Below the pieces are notes generated by a model. That model saw nothing but the letters and a program-made list of their open reading frames with translations, was not told the DNA's origin and ran no database searches. A stretch of 64,000 bases of DNA from Gautieria morchelliformis (Eukaryota; Basidiomycota; Agaricomycetes; Gomphales; Gomphaceae): positions 62,001 to 126,000 of the forward strand of contig WHVA01000007.1 of assembly GCA_015179125.1 (NCBI GenBank), in the 5' to 3' direction. Positions 10,452-20,211 of the stretch are shown here, piece by piece. Every line of letters begins with the position of its first letter. The first letter of the stretch is position 1. Made by a program: the position numbers and the translations under genes.

Positions 10452-10606
10452 AGCATGTCTGTTGGCACGGGACCTCGTCATGCGTTCATGACCTCGTGAC
10501 ATGGGCGGCATGGGCGGTAGCGCAACGGCGGGGTCCCAGGCTGCTGGTGGTGGTGTTATAAGGCCACCAGAGCCTGTAGCTCGAGGGCAGGCCATCGCGG
10601 TACTGC
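10452..10606 (+). repeat. GC-block repeat, copy 1
   Basis: Order of shared phrases: catgtctgt.ggcacgggacctcg, cgttcatgacctcgtgacatg, gggcggtagcg, ggctgctggtggtgg, aaggccaccagagcc.gtag. Copies 2 and 3 are at 11586-11746 and 11960-12060. Partial copies of the first phrase occur near 10786 and 11239. Confidence 0.75.
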
Positions 10607-11585
10607 ATGGTGGGGTACTCGTGTCCTGTGGGTCGTCGTGCGTGCGTCGCGCCTCGATGCACCCTGACAGTGTGGGCGTGTCGATGGGCAGACGATGCAC
10701 GTGCAAAGAGGCAAGTCCTGTGCACGACAGCCTGACGCAAAGGGATCGGGGCGTATGTGAGCGGGTGCGGGTGCACTGGTGTACAGTGGCATGTCTGTCG
10801 TACGGGACCTCGCCTGCGTTGTGCCGTCAAACGCACTGGTGTTGGAGCAATGCGCCTGGCTCTTCGACAGTGAGTGTGCATCGTATAATGCCACACACAA
10901 TGCCAAGGGTGTTGCCGCCATGCTGCTTGCGGCACATACGGAGTGCCTACACGTACACCAACCTCTCACCCCTCTCCTAGCCCACAGCGTCCCGATGTGA
11001 CTGCGGGCCTCCTTGCAGAATCCTCCTTGCATGCAGTGACAAGGGTGCTGGGAGCTGGACGAGCAGGACGCGGATGCGTATGTGAAAGGTGGGGAGGTCC
11101 CTCCCGTTGCCCCCTGTGGACTGACACCATGGCTCTCAGCGTCCAGTGGGATACACCAGGGACAGAGACCATCGGGAGAGGGGAACCGGGAGGACGGGGA
11201 CTAAGTGACCACGCACGTGGGTCACGACTGCGACGGCTGTCGGTATGGGACCTCGTGTCGACCACGGCTGCCTGTAGAGGTCATGCGTCGTGAATGGGTG
11301 AGGCTGCGCGAGTCATCCATGGGGCGGCTGCTCCTCTGCTTTCTGAGGGCACACGCTGTCCCTGGGCCTGTGGGCAGGAGCTGCAATCGCGTTCGTGTCA
11401 CGCAGTAAGTTCCCCTCCTAGTCCTGCGGTACGTCTGCGGACTAACCTCACAATCACGCAACACGTGCGGCTGGGTTGCAAAGACGTCATGGGGTCAAAA
11501 TAGACACCCCAAGCTCAACTAGCGGGAGAAGATGAGGGATGCGCTAGAGAGGCTGCACGCAATTAGGTGTGCACGCAGACATGGG

Positions 11586-11746
11586 TGGCATCATGTCGGT
11601 ACCGCACCTCGCACGCGTTCGTGACGTCGTGACATGTGCGACATGGGCGGTAGTGCGGCAGCAGGGCGCCAGGCTCTGCTGGTGGTGCTGTAAGGCCACC
11701 AGAGCCCGTAGTAACGCGACGCGGGCGGGGTCGTCTCGGTGCTGCG
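11586..11746 (+). repeat. GC-block repeat, copy 2
   Basis: Same phrase order as copy 1 (catgtcggtaccgcacctcg, gttcgtgacgtcgtgacatg, gggcggtagtg, ctgctggtggtgctgtaagg, ccaccagagcccgtag), 1.1 kb downstream of it. Confidence 0.75.
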
Positions 11747-11959
11747 CCGTGGACGCGCGGTGGGGTGCCCGCAGTGCCATGTAGGTCCGGGGGGACGTCG
11801 GCGTCGGACGGCACATCACACGTCACGCGCTCGCTGACGCCGAGGTCGTTGCCTAGGTCGCAGCTGGGCAGGTGCGCGTGCGTGCGCGGGTGGAGGCGAG
11901 TGCGCGCAAGCGCAGTGGCGCGGTCATTGGCATAGGGCCACGCAGCACCGCATCATGTG

Positions 11960-12060
11960 TACGCATGTGCGCACGTGGATGGGCGGTAGCGTGGTCTCAG
12001 GGTCTGTGGCTGCTGGTGCTGGTGCTGTAGGGCCCACCAGAGCCCGTAGGGTCTCGAGGA
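11960..12060 (+). repeat. GC-block repeat, copy 3
   Basis: Carries the second half of the repeat: gggcggtagcgtgg, ggctgctggtgctggtgctg, tagggcccaccagagcccgtag. It lies ~340 bp after copy 2. Confidence 0.7.
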
Positions 12061-12732
12061 TGGCGCGGGGCACTTGCGGTGCCCTTGGGGTCCGTGGGGA
12101 TATCAGCACCGTCGTGCTACTGTGGGACCGTGGTGCGTCGTTGCGGTCGTGCGTTGGGGCTGCCTCGTCGGCTGCGGGCCTGGGAGCGCGGCATGGACAT
12201 GTTGCGAGCGCGTTGCCAGCCATGCAGGAGTTGGGCCGGCCGGGAAGGGGATGTACACACCGCCAGCTCCCAAGTTCACGCGGCGTGCGGACCGATGATG
12301 GGCACGGCGGGATGGACGTTCACCTTGGGGAAGCTGCAGGATACCGTAGGCCCCGCAATTGCGTCCTGGGGCTCTTGGGGGGAGCTGGCGGGTGGAGGAG
12401 CTGGATGCGGTGGACGATGTGTCTGTCGGCCCGAGCGCCTACGCTTTCCCAACATTGCAGCTCCAGCTTGTCTGCGTCGCCATGCTACAACCCTGAGCCA
12501 GCCAGCCTCATGTCCCTTGAAGTCTTGCAGGGTCCTCGCCGCTGGCATTGTTTAATATTCTTTGAGTCTCGTAAATGACATGTTCTGATAGATTGAAGTG
12601 TTATCAATAACACCAAAGTCTTGAAGGGTTCCAAAACAATGGTGTGTGATGCGATGGGGCCCGTGGAGACATGGTTCTAAACCTGTCGTGCTCCAACCGG
12701 GCTGATTAAGAAAGCTTAGGTAAGCCTTCACT

Positions 12733-13149
12733 ATAAATAGCAGAAGGATACTTCACCGGAGCATTCCTTTTCCTTCACCTCCATCTACCTAGCGTAGTTG
12801 CAGGCAAAACTCTCTTGAAATGGCCCCGCCGTCTTATCCAAGTGGCTCCTCTGGTCACCCGTACCTGCAGGCAATGCCGCCGACATCGTCGACGTCATCA
12901 GCCGCAGTAAAGCACCCTAACTCCGGCGCTCCCTCTAACACCACTCCCGGGAACACGGTCCCGCAGAGTCCTGTCCCTGATCCTTCGGCCTCGGTGTCGT
13001 CCCAGAGGACCCCTCATAGAAGGCCGGCTACGCACCGCAACACCGGCCAACGGGAAAGAAGACCAACCTCGAGCCAGGTGATAGAGCAGCTCAACGCATC
13101 TGAGCCAGACATCGGGTGGGCAACGAGAGAGGGAAATCTCGATACGTAA
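12733..13149 (+). CDS. Small Ser/Pro/Thr-rich hypothetical protein (start 12820)
   Basis: A 109-codon frame starts at 12820. TATAAATA lies at 12733, ~87 bp upstream, and a CT-rich stretch (cttttccttcacctccatctacc) precedes the start, which resembles a fungal core promoter. The predicted protein is rich in Ser, Pro and Thr in its first half and Arg in the second (RTPHRRPATHR), without membrane segment or known domain. It ends in TAA. It could instead be the start of a retroelement gag behind an LTR, since TATA plus leader is also LTR-like. No neighbour supports a function. It is unrecognised; the call rests on promoter-like context only. Confidence 0.3.
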
Positions 13150-13159
13150 CACTAAACCT

Positions 13160-13600
13160 GCACCCTAGTTTTGGCTTTGTATGTCTTTGTGTGACTTTAT
13201 ACGCAGCCTTGCACAGCCATGGTTGCTACAATGCAAGTCATGTGCCTGCTGGGTTTGAATTGCACAGGCTTGTGTAAGCGGTAGAGGACCCATTCGGTCT
13301 CAGTGGCTGAGTTTGAGTGAACCAAGGTGTTAGGTGCTTGAGTGCCTGCAACTCCGAATTCACAGTTCATGGATAGCTCCGGTCGGAGTTTGAAACTGAG
13401 TGGCTGTGGCAGAGTTGTGGCGTGCATGGGTTCATAACTCTGCCTGACAGAATAAAGAGCTTTTGAGCCAGGGAAGTCAAGTTAAATGGCAAAAAAATAA
13501 GAGGAAAATCAAGGAATATTTGAATAGTGATTTCCCAATAATAGCCATGTATATTTGCTACTATCCGCTGGGAAAACAAGGTTTTAAAATGATTTTAATC
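13160..13600. repeat. LTR-like segment related to 37330-37660
   Basis: The order ggagtttgaaa, gtggcagagttgtgg, gcatgggttcataactctgc, gaataaagagcttttgagccag and a run of A-rich text matches the 37390-37510 segment. A weaker resemblance to the LTR text 'ttcaaactccgctgggtgcagcc' of the Copia at 30191 suggests an old LTR family. Boundaries are not resolved. Confidence 0.35.
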
Positions 13601-14950
13601 CTTTTTTCATGAAGTTTTTCATTAGAAGCAGTTCCCACACACCATCCACACTTACAGCTCGCATCTACAGTCCTACCTCAACTTTTGCAAACTCCATAAT
13701 TTTCCCATTGATCCTACCCCCGACACCCTCAGTTACTTCGTCACTTTCTTATCCCACCATATCAAACCCTCTTCTGTTGCCGCTTACCTGTCTGGCATCT
13801 GCAACTGTCTCCTGCCTCACTATCCCGATGTCTGCACTGCACGCAATTCCGCAATCATCATCCGCTCTCTCGCCGGCATGAAAAAATGCCATGGCTGTAC
13901 TGCGCACACCAAAAATGCGCCCTTTCATCCGAGAACCTTTCATCTCTCATTCACACACACTGTTCAAACTCACCTTTGCTGCGCGGGTGTTGCAGGCCGC
14001 CACATGAGGTAAGGCTGAGGCGGTGGTGATGGCAAGTGGAGGTGGGGTACATCAGCATGCCCGCCTGGGCCAGGGGACGCGCGTCCTGTGTTGGCCAGGT
14101 GCAGGACCAAGGATGGGGGATTGAACCGGGTGGGGGCGTGGTGCACCGCGCGTCATCGACACACGATGCTCCAGGCTCGAGAGAGCCAGGAGTTCCGATG
14201 GTGTGACCCCTAGTAGCAGTGTCTCCAGTAGCTCTCTCTTCCTTCCTTCTGACGAGAAATACATTAAAATGACGGTGGAGGCTAGAATAGAGGTGGGGGG
14301 AGGATCGGGAGCTTGGGTAGGTGCAGGAAGGAGTGTCGTGTCGTGGATGCGGGGTCGGGCGTGAGGAGACACGAAGGTAGTCGGTCATAGAGGCATGAGG
14401 TCAGGGTATGATGGAGGCGAAAATGGAGGATGGCGTTGTAAGGGGTGTGTGGTGTGTGGTGGACGCCAGGGACTTGGATTGTAGATAGGTCATAATAAAG
14501 AAGCCGGGTTGGTGGTTTACGGTGCCGCCTTGGCCTTCAGAGGGCAGTGCACCCTACTGGCATTGCGCAGCGGTTTATAGTGCCGTCCGGAACGGTACAC
14601 TCTCTCGCGGGAACACGAGGAAAAGGCCTCAAAGAAAGACACCGGTGGCAGCTGCTAACGCAACGTGGGATCCTTCCACGTTCGGTCTGCGCAATCTCCA
14701 GCCAGGCTGCTGGTCTTCGAGAAGGAAGAGGGACATCACGGAAGCAATGTACGCAACGCGGACACTCATCGCGTTCGGTATGCCCAGTCCGAACCGTCGG
14801 TCTTCAGGGGGTGACTCTGTTCTACTGTAAGGGCGACTCTACCTGGTGCTCTACTCCCTAGAGCGGCTACCTGAGGTAGAGGAGATCCAAAGAGAACAGA
14901 GTGAGGATCTCCTTACCTCAGCGATGAACTATATAGCTGCTACACAATGA
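13601..14950. other. No recognisable gene
   Basis: Moderate-GC sequence with short open frames on both strands (up to 145 codons) that carry no recognisable domain. From ~14520 the text is richer in CG and abuts the right-hand ~110-bp direct repeat. Confidence 0.4.
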
Positions 14951-15060
14951 CATAAGCAAGCCACACAACTGGTGGCGACACAGGAAGGAATAGGGAAGGA
15001 TGCAACAAGGGAGACGTAAGGAAGGCAAAATAAAAGGAAGAACAGGTGGTCCCCTGACAG
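14951..15060 (-). repeat. ~110-bp direct repeat, right copy (LTR candidate, 5')
   Basis: Base-for-base the same as 8641-8750. On the minus strand it begins TGTCAGGGGACC at 15060. I cannot place the LTR end or a primer-binding site, so the full LTR length is unknown. Confidence 0.55.
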
Positions 15061-15474
15061 CCTCTTCTATGGGGCAGCTGATCGAGCATATGTGCTTGTA
15101 ACGACATTCTGGCGTCATTCTGTGATGTCTGATGCTCCTGTGCAATCTATACTCCTCTGCGGTGTTTGGTGCCCACACCCCCTCAGTGCCTGTGGCCTGG
15201 CACCTGTTGATGTCATGGCCGATGCCATCTGTTGATAGGTGCGCTGTCTCTGATTGGCCACACGTTGCCGATGCTCTCATTCCTGTATCTTATCTGATCT
15301 ATAGATAACATAGCTACTTGATCGTGAGTGTCATGTGTCATCTGCGCGTGTCGATATCTGTTGTGAGTGTCGTTCCCATTCCTTTGTAGATTCTTCTTCT
15401 TTTTCTTATTTCTTTTATTAGTTTCTGTATATGTGGATGACTTAAATAATATAATTGCGTATATCATAACATTC
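15056..15474 (-). repeat. LTR candidate
   Basis: On the minus strand it begins TGTTATGATATACGC near 15471, preceded by purine-rich GGGTGAGCAGGAGAA, which resembles a polypurine tract, and runs to about 15056. No partner copy is visible in the window, so this is tentative. Confidence 0.3.
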
Positions 15475-15811
15475 TCCTGCTCACCCGCCACAGTGCACTG
15501 CAGCACTAGTTGGATCAGCTCAAGTTAGGACCATGCCATCCCAACCATCCCCTGTGTCTGACCCATGGAAGGCTCCCCTGCACCCACCTGCCCCTTTTTG
15601 CTCTCTTTTGCTTCTCCATCCGCTGGAAACAATGCCACCCAAGGCACCCTCCATGGCTGATGTCCCTTCCGCTCCAGCTGTGCCACAATGTGACAGTTTC
15701 GCCTCTTAATCACCTCATCCAGGAAAAAAATGAAGTGGACTGCAGTCATCTCATGCACTATAGCCAGGAACCCCCCCAAACCACACATTCATCTGCTCAG
15801 CAATCAATGAG
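15475..15811. other. No recognisable gene
   Basis: An 87-codon minus-strand frame (15525-15788) contains protein-like text (DEVIKRRNCHIVAQLE) but has no identifiable domain and no support. It may be retroelement debris. Confidence 0.35.
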
Positions 15812-15855
15812 TTTTTTTTTTTTTTTTTTTTTTTTATTTTTTTATTTTTTTTAAT
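15812..15855 (-). other. Poly(A) tail of the LINE (poly-T on plus strand)
   Basis: About 40 T on the plus strand with two single A interruptions. It lies ~170 bp beyond the end of the minus-strand LINE reading frame, the expected position for the 3' tail of a non-LTR retrotransposon. Confidence 0.75.
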
Positions 15856-16020
15856 CTATGTTTTATGTCTTTTGGGGCCGTGCCCTATGTAAGACAGTAA
15901 TTACAGATTTCTGATTTTTTAGCTGCCCTTTTCCTTCTGTCTCTGCTTATGCTTGTGGGGTGAAGCCCCGAGCTTGTCTGTGCCTGTATGGGCAAGAGTG
16001 TAACTGGTGTCTCATTTCAC

Positions 16021-16500
16021 TCATTTCCTCCTTCTTTTCCGTTTTCCTTTACCTTTTCCATTGTCTCTTGCCACTGGTAGCATCAGGTCCCCATATGGCT
16101 TTTCTAACCTCCTTGTGTCGTGCACATATCTAAATAAATGTGCCATTGCCTTGTGTCCCCCCAGTAGCGTCTTCGCCGACCTTTCCCCTCCCCTTAATTT
16201 CTTTTCGATATTCCCTCTTTGCTTGTCGTAGGCCAGGCATTGGAACAGATAGTGGTGGACAATCTCATCTGCTCTCCTGCACACAGCGCATGTCGGTGAG
16301 TCTACCTTTCCTATCTTGTAGAGATATTTGTTGACTGCCACGTGACCCATTCTGAGCTGCACAAGTAGGCTTGCATGCCAATGAGGCATGTCCCTGATGA
16401 TCTTCGAAAATGTTGCTGATGGCATGAAGGGGTCAATCTCTAGGGAAAACTGTGCTCTTAGCGATTTAGCGATCATCACTCTCGCCTCCCTCTTCAGCTC
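16021..16500 (-). pseudogene. Tad-like LINE ORF2, C-terminal zinc-binding region
   Basis: A 152-codon frame ending at 16021 matches the C-terminal RT-associated zinc-binding region of Tad-type non-LTR retrotransposons. It has LVQLRMGHVAVNKYLYKIGK followed by the CAVC...H...C cluster (CAVCRRADEIVHHYLFQC) and a basic C-terminus. The domain normally follows RNase H on the same strand. Here RNase H is on the opposite strand (16505-17030) and the RT thumb resumes on this strand beyond it. The 3' UTR and poly(A) lie downstream (15812-16020). 5' truncated and rearranged, so non-functional. Confidence 0.85.
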
Positions 16501-16504
16501 TGTG

Positions 16505-17030
16505 CCTTGCCTCTGGACCTCGCCACAGTGGAGGAGATAGCTGCAGAAGAGGCGGATGTCATGGTATACACAGATGGCTCATGCATAGACAGTGGAGTAG
16601 GGCCATGGCTGTGCTATAGAGAAACGGCGTGGAGCAGCAATCAGCAAGGCTGTATATGGGGACAGAACAGGAACACACGGTATTCAAAGCGGAGCTGGCA
16701 GGGGCAGCCATCAGGGCCAAGATGCCAAACGTGGAGAGAGGAAGAAGATATGTGATAGCCACAGATAACCAAGCCACAATCCAGACAACATGAATAGAGA
16801 AGGCAATATCTGGACAGTATTTGGTCAACGTGCTGCACAGACAGGTTCAAGGCATCATGGACCTTTGACCAGGGGCAAAAGTGATTATGAGGTGGGTGCC
16901 TCGACATGAGGGAGTAGAGGGGAATGAGAGGGCGGATGAGGAATCCAAAAGAGCAGCGAGGGGAGAGCCTAGCGAAGAGCAGGAAATACTCATCAAGTGT
17001 CAGGGAGTGCTTCCAATAAGCAGGGCTGGT
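16505..17030 (+). pseudogene. Inverted LINE RNase H segment
   Basis: Plus-strand translation gives an RNase H domain across frames: VEEIAAEEAD, VYTDGSCIDSGVG (first catalytic Asp), then in another frame FKAELAGAAIRAK (Glu), YVIATDNQATIQT (Asp), and RWVPRHEGVEGNERADE (His/Asp). In intact Tad-like elements this domain lies between the thumb (17031-17310, minus) and the zinc-binding region (16021-16500, minus). It is therefore flipped in place. Frameshifts near 16620 and a TGA near 16790 also break it. Confidence 0.8.
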
Positions 17031-17310
17031 TGTAGGCCGTAAGCGTGCAGTATTTCATTGAGCAGTGAGCGGTGTCTTTTCACATATCTTCTAGCTACAT
17101 TTCTCACCCTAGTTGCTAGCATGTGACTGCACAGAAGGCATGTGAGCTGTACTGTGGCTCTGTGCACCAGCTTGGAGACCAACAGCAGGAATGGAAGTAG
17201 GTTGGCATGTGTGTCTAGGGTGTCAGTCACTGTAGTCCTAAGAGCCCCCGTTATGTCTAGCACCACTTGCCTCTGTACTCGCACCAGCTTGTTTATGTGC
17301 CCTTTTTATC
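17031..17310 (-). pseudogene. LINE ORF2, post-RT (thumb/linker) segment
   Basis: Minus-strand frame with VQRQVVLDITGALRTT, LDTHANLLPFLLLVSK and YVKRHRSLLNEILHAYGLQP, the conserved stretch between reverse transcriptase and RNase H in Tad-like LINEs. It stops being recognisable near 17310, so the RT proper is absent (5' truncation). Confidence 0.75.
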
Positions 17311-17403
17311 TTCTGAACATTTATTGGTTCACCCTTTTCGCCAAATGGCATACTTATTCACACAAGTTATTTGGGCATTTGCTGTGTTCACTAATACACA
17401 ATA

Positions 17404-18341
17404 TTAACGCCTAAAAACCAATCTTGACACCACTGTCCACTCGGCTCCCATCGCCCCACTCCCACTTGCCTCCGGCCCCCCTTGGACCCCCTCCGCCTTG
17501 GCAGCCCTAGACAAGGGATTCCGCCCTCCTTGCGAAGGCTTTTCCGAGTCCACTTCTGATGCTCCAGTCTTCCTCCGCTTGGCTGACACTCGAGCCTTGA
17601 GTCCGGCGACCAGGCAGGCCCTTTTTCCGTCCTTGCACCGGTTGCAAGCCGTGGCCTTTCTGGCCAGGTCCCAGACGCAAGGGAGATCTTTCTCCAAGCA
17701 ACCCTCACAGCTTGGCTGCGATGCGCCCTCATCTTCAGGAGCTGCCCTTTTGGCTCCCGCACGGTGCGCCTCTTTCCAGCGCTGTTTTTCTTCCTGCGCC
17801 GCCCGCCACTCTGCTGTCGCTTTCCCTTTGCCTTTGTTTTTTGGCTTAGGGGTTTCCTCTGGCTTGTCTTCCGATGGAGTCTCGCTCCGCATGGAAATTT
17901 CATCCACGTCTGTGAGTTTTTTCTGTTCCGATGGTCAGCCTACTCTATCCAAAACACGGAAGAACTTACCTTCGACGCCATGCGACTCTTCTCTGCCACA
18001 GCCACCTTTTCCGCAGCAGCCCACTCTTCTGCGAGTTTCTCCACAGCGGCTTGCTCTTCCGCAAGTTTTTCCGCTGCTTCTTCAGCCTCCCGTTCTTCAC
18101 GCTCACGCTCGATGTGCTCGAGCTTGCACTCATGATCTTTGCGTTCACACTCCTCCTGGTCCTTGCGCTCCTTTTCTTTGTGCTCCAGCTCCTTGCGCTC
18201 TTCCTCCAGCCGCTCCTTCTCCTTTTGAGCAGCCTCCTCAGCCTCACGCTTCTCCGCCAGTTCCTTCTCCGCGAGAATGTTGGAGAAATGCTCTTTCATT
18301 TGAGCACTGGTCATTTTCGAGAAGTCGACTGGGGAGCTCAT
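17404..18341 (-). CDS. Coiled-coil / cysteine-cluster hypothetical protein (two exons)
   Basis: Exon 1 starts at 18341 and encodes a Lys/Glu-rich coiled coil of ~120 residues (MSSPVDFSKMTSAQMKEHF, then long AEK/EER heptads). Good splice sites GAAG|GTAAGT near 17973 and CTCACAG| near 17912 suggest an intron of ~60 nt. The second part (17404-17907) is acidic then basic and holds a Cys cluster, CEGCLEKDLPCVW...CNRCKDGKRAC. Direct splicing puts exon 2 in another frame than this Cys cluster, so either a 1-nt lesion exists or the 17907 Met is used separately. A Cys cluster of this style is common in Agaricomycete transposon-associated proteins; no function can be named. Its stop lies ~90 bp from the LINE remnant and its start ~120 bp from an LTR. 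Confidence 0.5.
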
Positions 18342-18447
18342 GGTGGATCAGGATTAGACGTGTTCTTTCTCCTGCCTTTCTTTCAAACTCCGACGCATTT
18401 CTTCACAGGTCATGTGATCCAGCTTGTGGTCTCGCGGGGCTCAACCT

Positions 18448-19154
18448 TGAAGGGGAGATACCATTACGACTGTTCCACTCAACCTTCTCTGCCACCTCCA
18501 GAACACCTCTGCACCACCTCTGACTCTATTCCGCAACATCCGCAACCTCAACCTCGACCCCTTGTTCTTTCAGTACCCCTGGCCACCTCCAGTTACCGGC
18601 CCCCGTACTCAACCCTGAACACAGCAAGATACCATTTCCGTAATTCCGTTTGTTCTGATGCCTATTGTACCTACACGCCTTGTTCTTCGCCATTGTACTT
18701 ACTCTACCCTGCACCCCCCTTGTCACCCCCTTGTTCCGCATTAGATACTTGCTCCGTATGTCTATCCGATTCCCACACTCTCCGGAAATTGCTTAGTACC
18801 ATACCATTACTTGTTGCTTCAGCTCTTTGTATAAAACCCCCTCATGTATGTCTCCATTTATGCAATCAGATAATCGACTTCGACATGTGAATCCCTTCGC
18901 ACTATCTACTGTTCTTAGCACAGCGAGTTTTGCAAGCCTTGTCTCTCTCTGCTCTCGATCCTCTGTCCTCCGCCTCTTCCGACCTTTGTCCTCTGACCCT
19001 CGACCCTCAGCACTTCATGCTCAACTTCCGCCTTCTCCGACATCCAGAAGTCAAATCCGAAATACTTAGGAGGGTAGTTCATCAGGGGCGCATCACATAA
19101 GTTGAAGCCGTTGTCCTTTCTAGTTCCGACCTCTGGGATTTCCGATACGTAACA
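18448..19154 (+). mobile_element. LTR of family 2 with upstream polypurine tract
   Basis: It aligns with the solo LTR at 6382-7034. Shared landmarks are TTACGAC at the left edge (about 18464), cagctctttgtataaaacccc with a TATA box at 18829, cttagcacagcgag, ccgaaatactta and the ending ATACGTAACA at 19154. The purine run GAAGGGGAG just before the left edge resembles a polypurine tract, so this may be a 3' LTR whose internal region has been lost or rearranged. The first two bases of the LTR (TG) are mutated. Confidence 0.6.
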
Positions 19155-19204
19155 TTTCCCGGTGATTTGGACAGCTTGGCTAAAGACGAACACTAGTGGG
19201 AGAG

Positions 19205-19645
19205 TACATATCACGGTGACCTATTCCAGTCAGTGGCTGAGGGTGAAGTAGTAGATGGTCTCACCAATCCCATGAAGGAGGCCATATTGGCAAAAAGCCC
19301 GTATGTCCTCAACAGTTGTTGCAACTTCTCACTCATTCCATACCTCTTCACATAATTGTTGCCAGAATTGAGCCACAGCAGGCCAGCCCCAGCCTAGTGC
19401 ATCGCAGAGGAATTTGTGTACATGTAGAGGCAGTTTGGACGGTGGTGAATGGACATCCAACTGCTGGAATCAAATAGCGGGTTTGAGGAGGATGGCGAAC
19501 CTGGCGACCCGCAGCAAGTCATGCAACAAGCCATGTAGACACCATTCTGAGGGCTGATCCATTTGCTGCAGTGTGTCTCCCATGCAGGCTGACCGTCTTC
19601 ACCCGGCAGCCTTAGGCGTCACTTTGCCACCCAAACTCGCTAAAA
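19205..19645 (-). pseudogene. KDZ-type transposase N-terminal fragment
   Basis: The minus strand reads KLPLHVHKFLCDALGWGW, AVAQFWQQLCEEVW, then a TGA, then EVATTVEDIRAFCQYGLLHG and a stop after YYFTLSH. This order (short helical segment, W-rich, then 'edirafcqyGL.hG') resembles the region before the cysteine cluster in Kyakuja/Dileera/Zisupton (KDZ) associated proteins of Agaricomycetes. The cluster itself and the catalytic part are missing. One internal stop is certain, so it is a dead fragment. The family assignment is from memory of the motif order and should be treated as probable, not certain. Confidence 0.5.
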
Positions 19646-19740
19646 TACATAAAACATCCTTATTTCATAGATTTGACCATCTTACAAATATAGATGAAAA
19701 AGCTAGTACCTGACCGTCCGATCAAGGGGGTACTGTTTGT

Positions 19741-20196
19741 TCAGGCATGGGTCTCCCCAAGTCTCTGAGAGACTGTCTCGTGCAGCGGAGTATATGCCCT
19801 CATCGCGGAAAAGACTAATACAATATCACCTGGAGAGGGCAATGAGAATAAGGACAAAGACAATCTTACAAGAGGCCGAGAAATGATGGCTGTCAACAAA
19901 AAAGCATGAAATATGAGCGGGATAGTAACAGATAAAGCAGGGATATTCAAAAAAGGGGAAAGTGTTTCATACATCATAAACTTTGCAGGCACCGCTGTGA
20001 TCCTGACCAGGTTGTGTCGACAGAACCCTCCCCTCCTTTCAGTCAGAGTCGGGGATGCATGCACAATCCACCTTTTTGTAAACGCTGCTCCTACTAGTAG
20101 CTCACGCTGGTGATGGCAAACTGCTCTTTTGGGTAGACGTAGGGTAGAATAAAACCTCCCCTGGTCCCTATCCTCGCTTGGGTCAGTGGTCACCAT
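19741..20196 (-). other. Open frame of unknown status
   Basis: 151 codons, directly downstream of the RRP42 pseudogene on the same strand. One hydrophobic stretch (FLNIPALSVTIPLIFHAFLL). No domain recognised. It may be chance or retroelement debris. Confidence 0.2.
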
Positions 20197-20211
20197 TACA
20201 GTAGCATCACC

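Larger units (their letters stand above)
8751..12560. other. GC-rich non-coding block
   Basis: Markedly GC-rich compared with both sides. Many overlapping open frames exist on both strands (up to 259 codons), but they are His/Arg/Ala/Pro-rich, with no domain, no consistent start and no splice structure, as expected from base composition. It lies between the two ~110-bp direct repeats and may be the internal region of a large non-coding LTR derivative. Degenerate internal repeats are listed separately. Confidence 0.6.

Noticed and set aside
8769..12578. Many GC-rich frames, including 259 codons at 9927-10706 and 207 codons at 11955-12578
   Set aside because: Overlapping on all frames, His/Arg/Ala/Pro-rich, no domain; expected from high GC with few stop codons.
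15812..15855. Poly-T run as a transcription terminator
   Set aside because: The position after a minus-strand LINE 3' region explains it as a retrotransposon poly(A) tail.
17498..18523. 341-codon plus-strand frame
   Set aside because: It is the antisense of the Lys/Glu-rich coiled-coil exon and Cys-cluster exon, which have splice sites and sensible composition on the minus strand.
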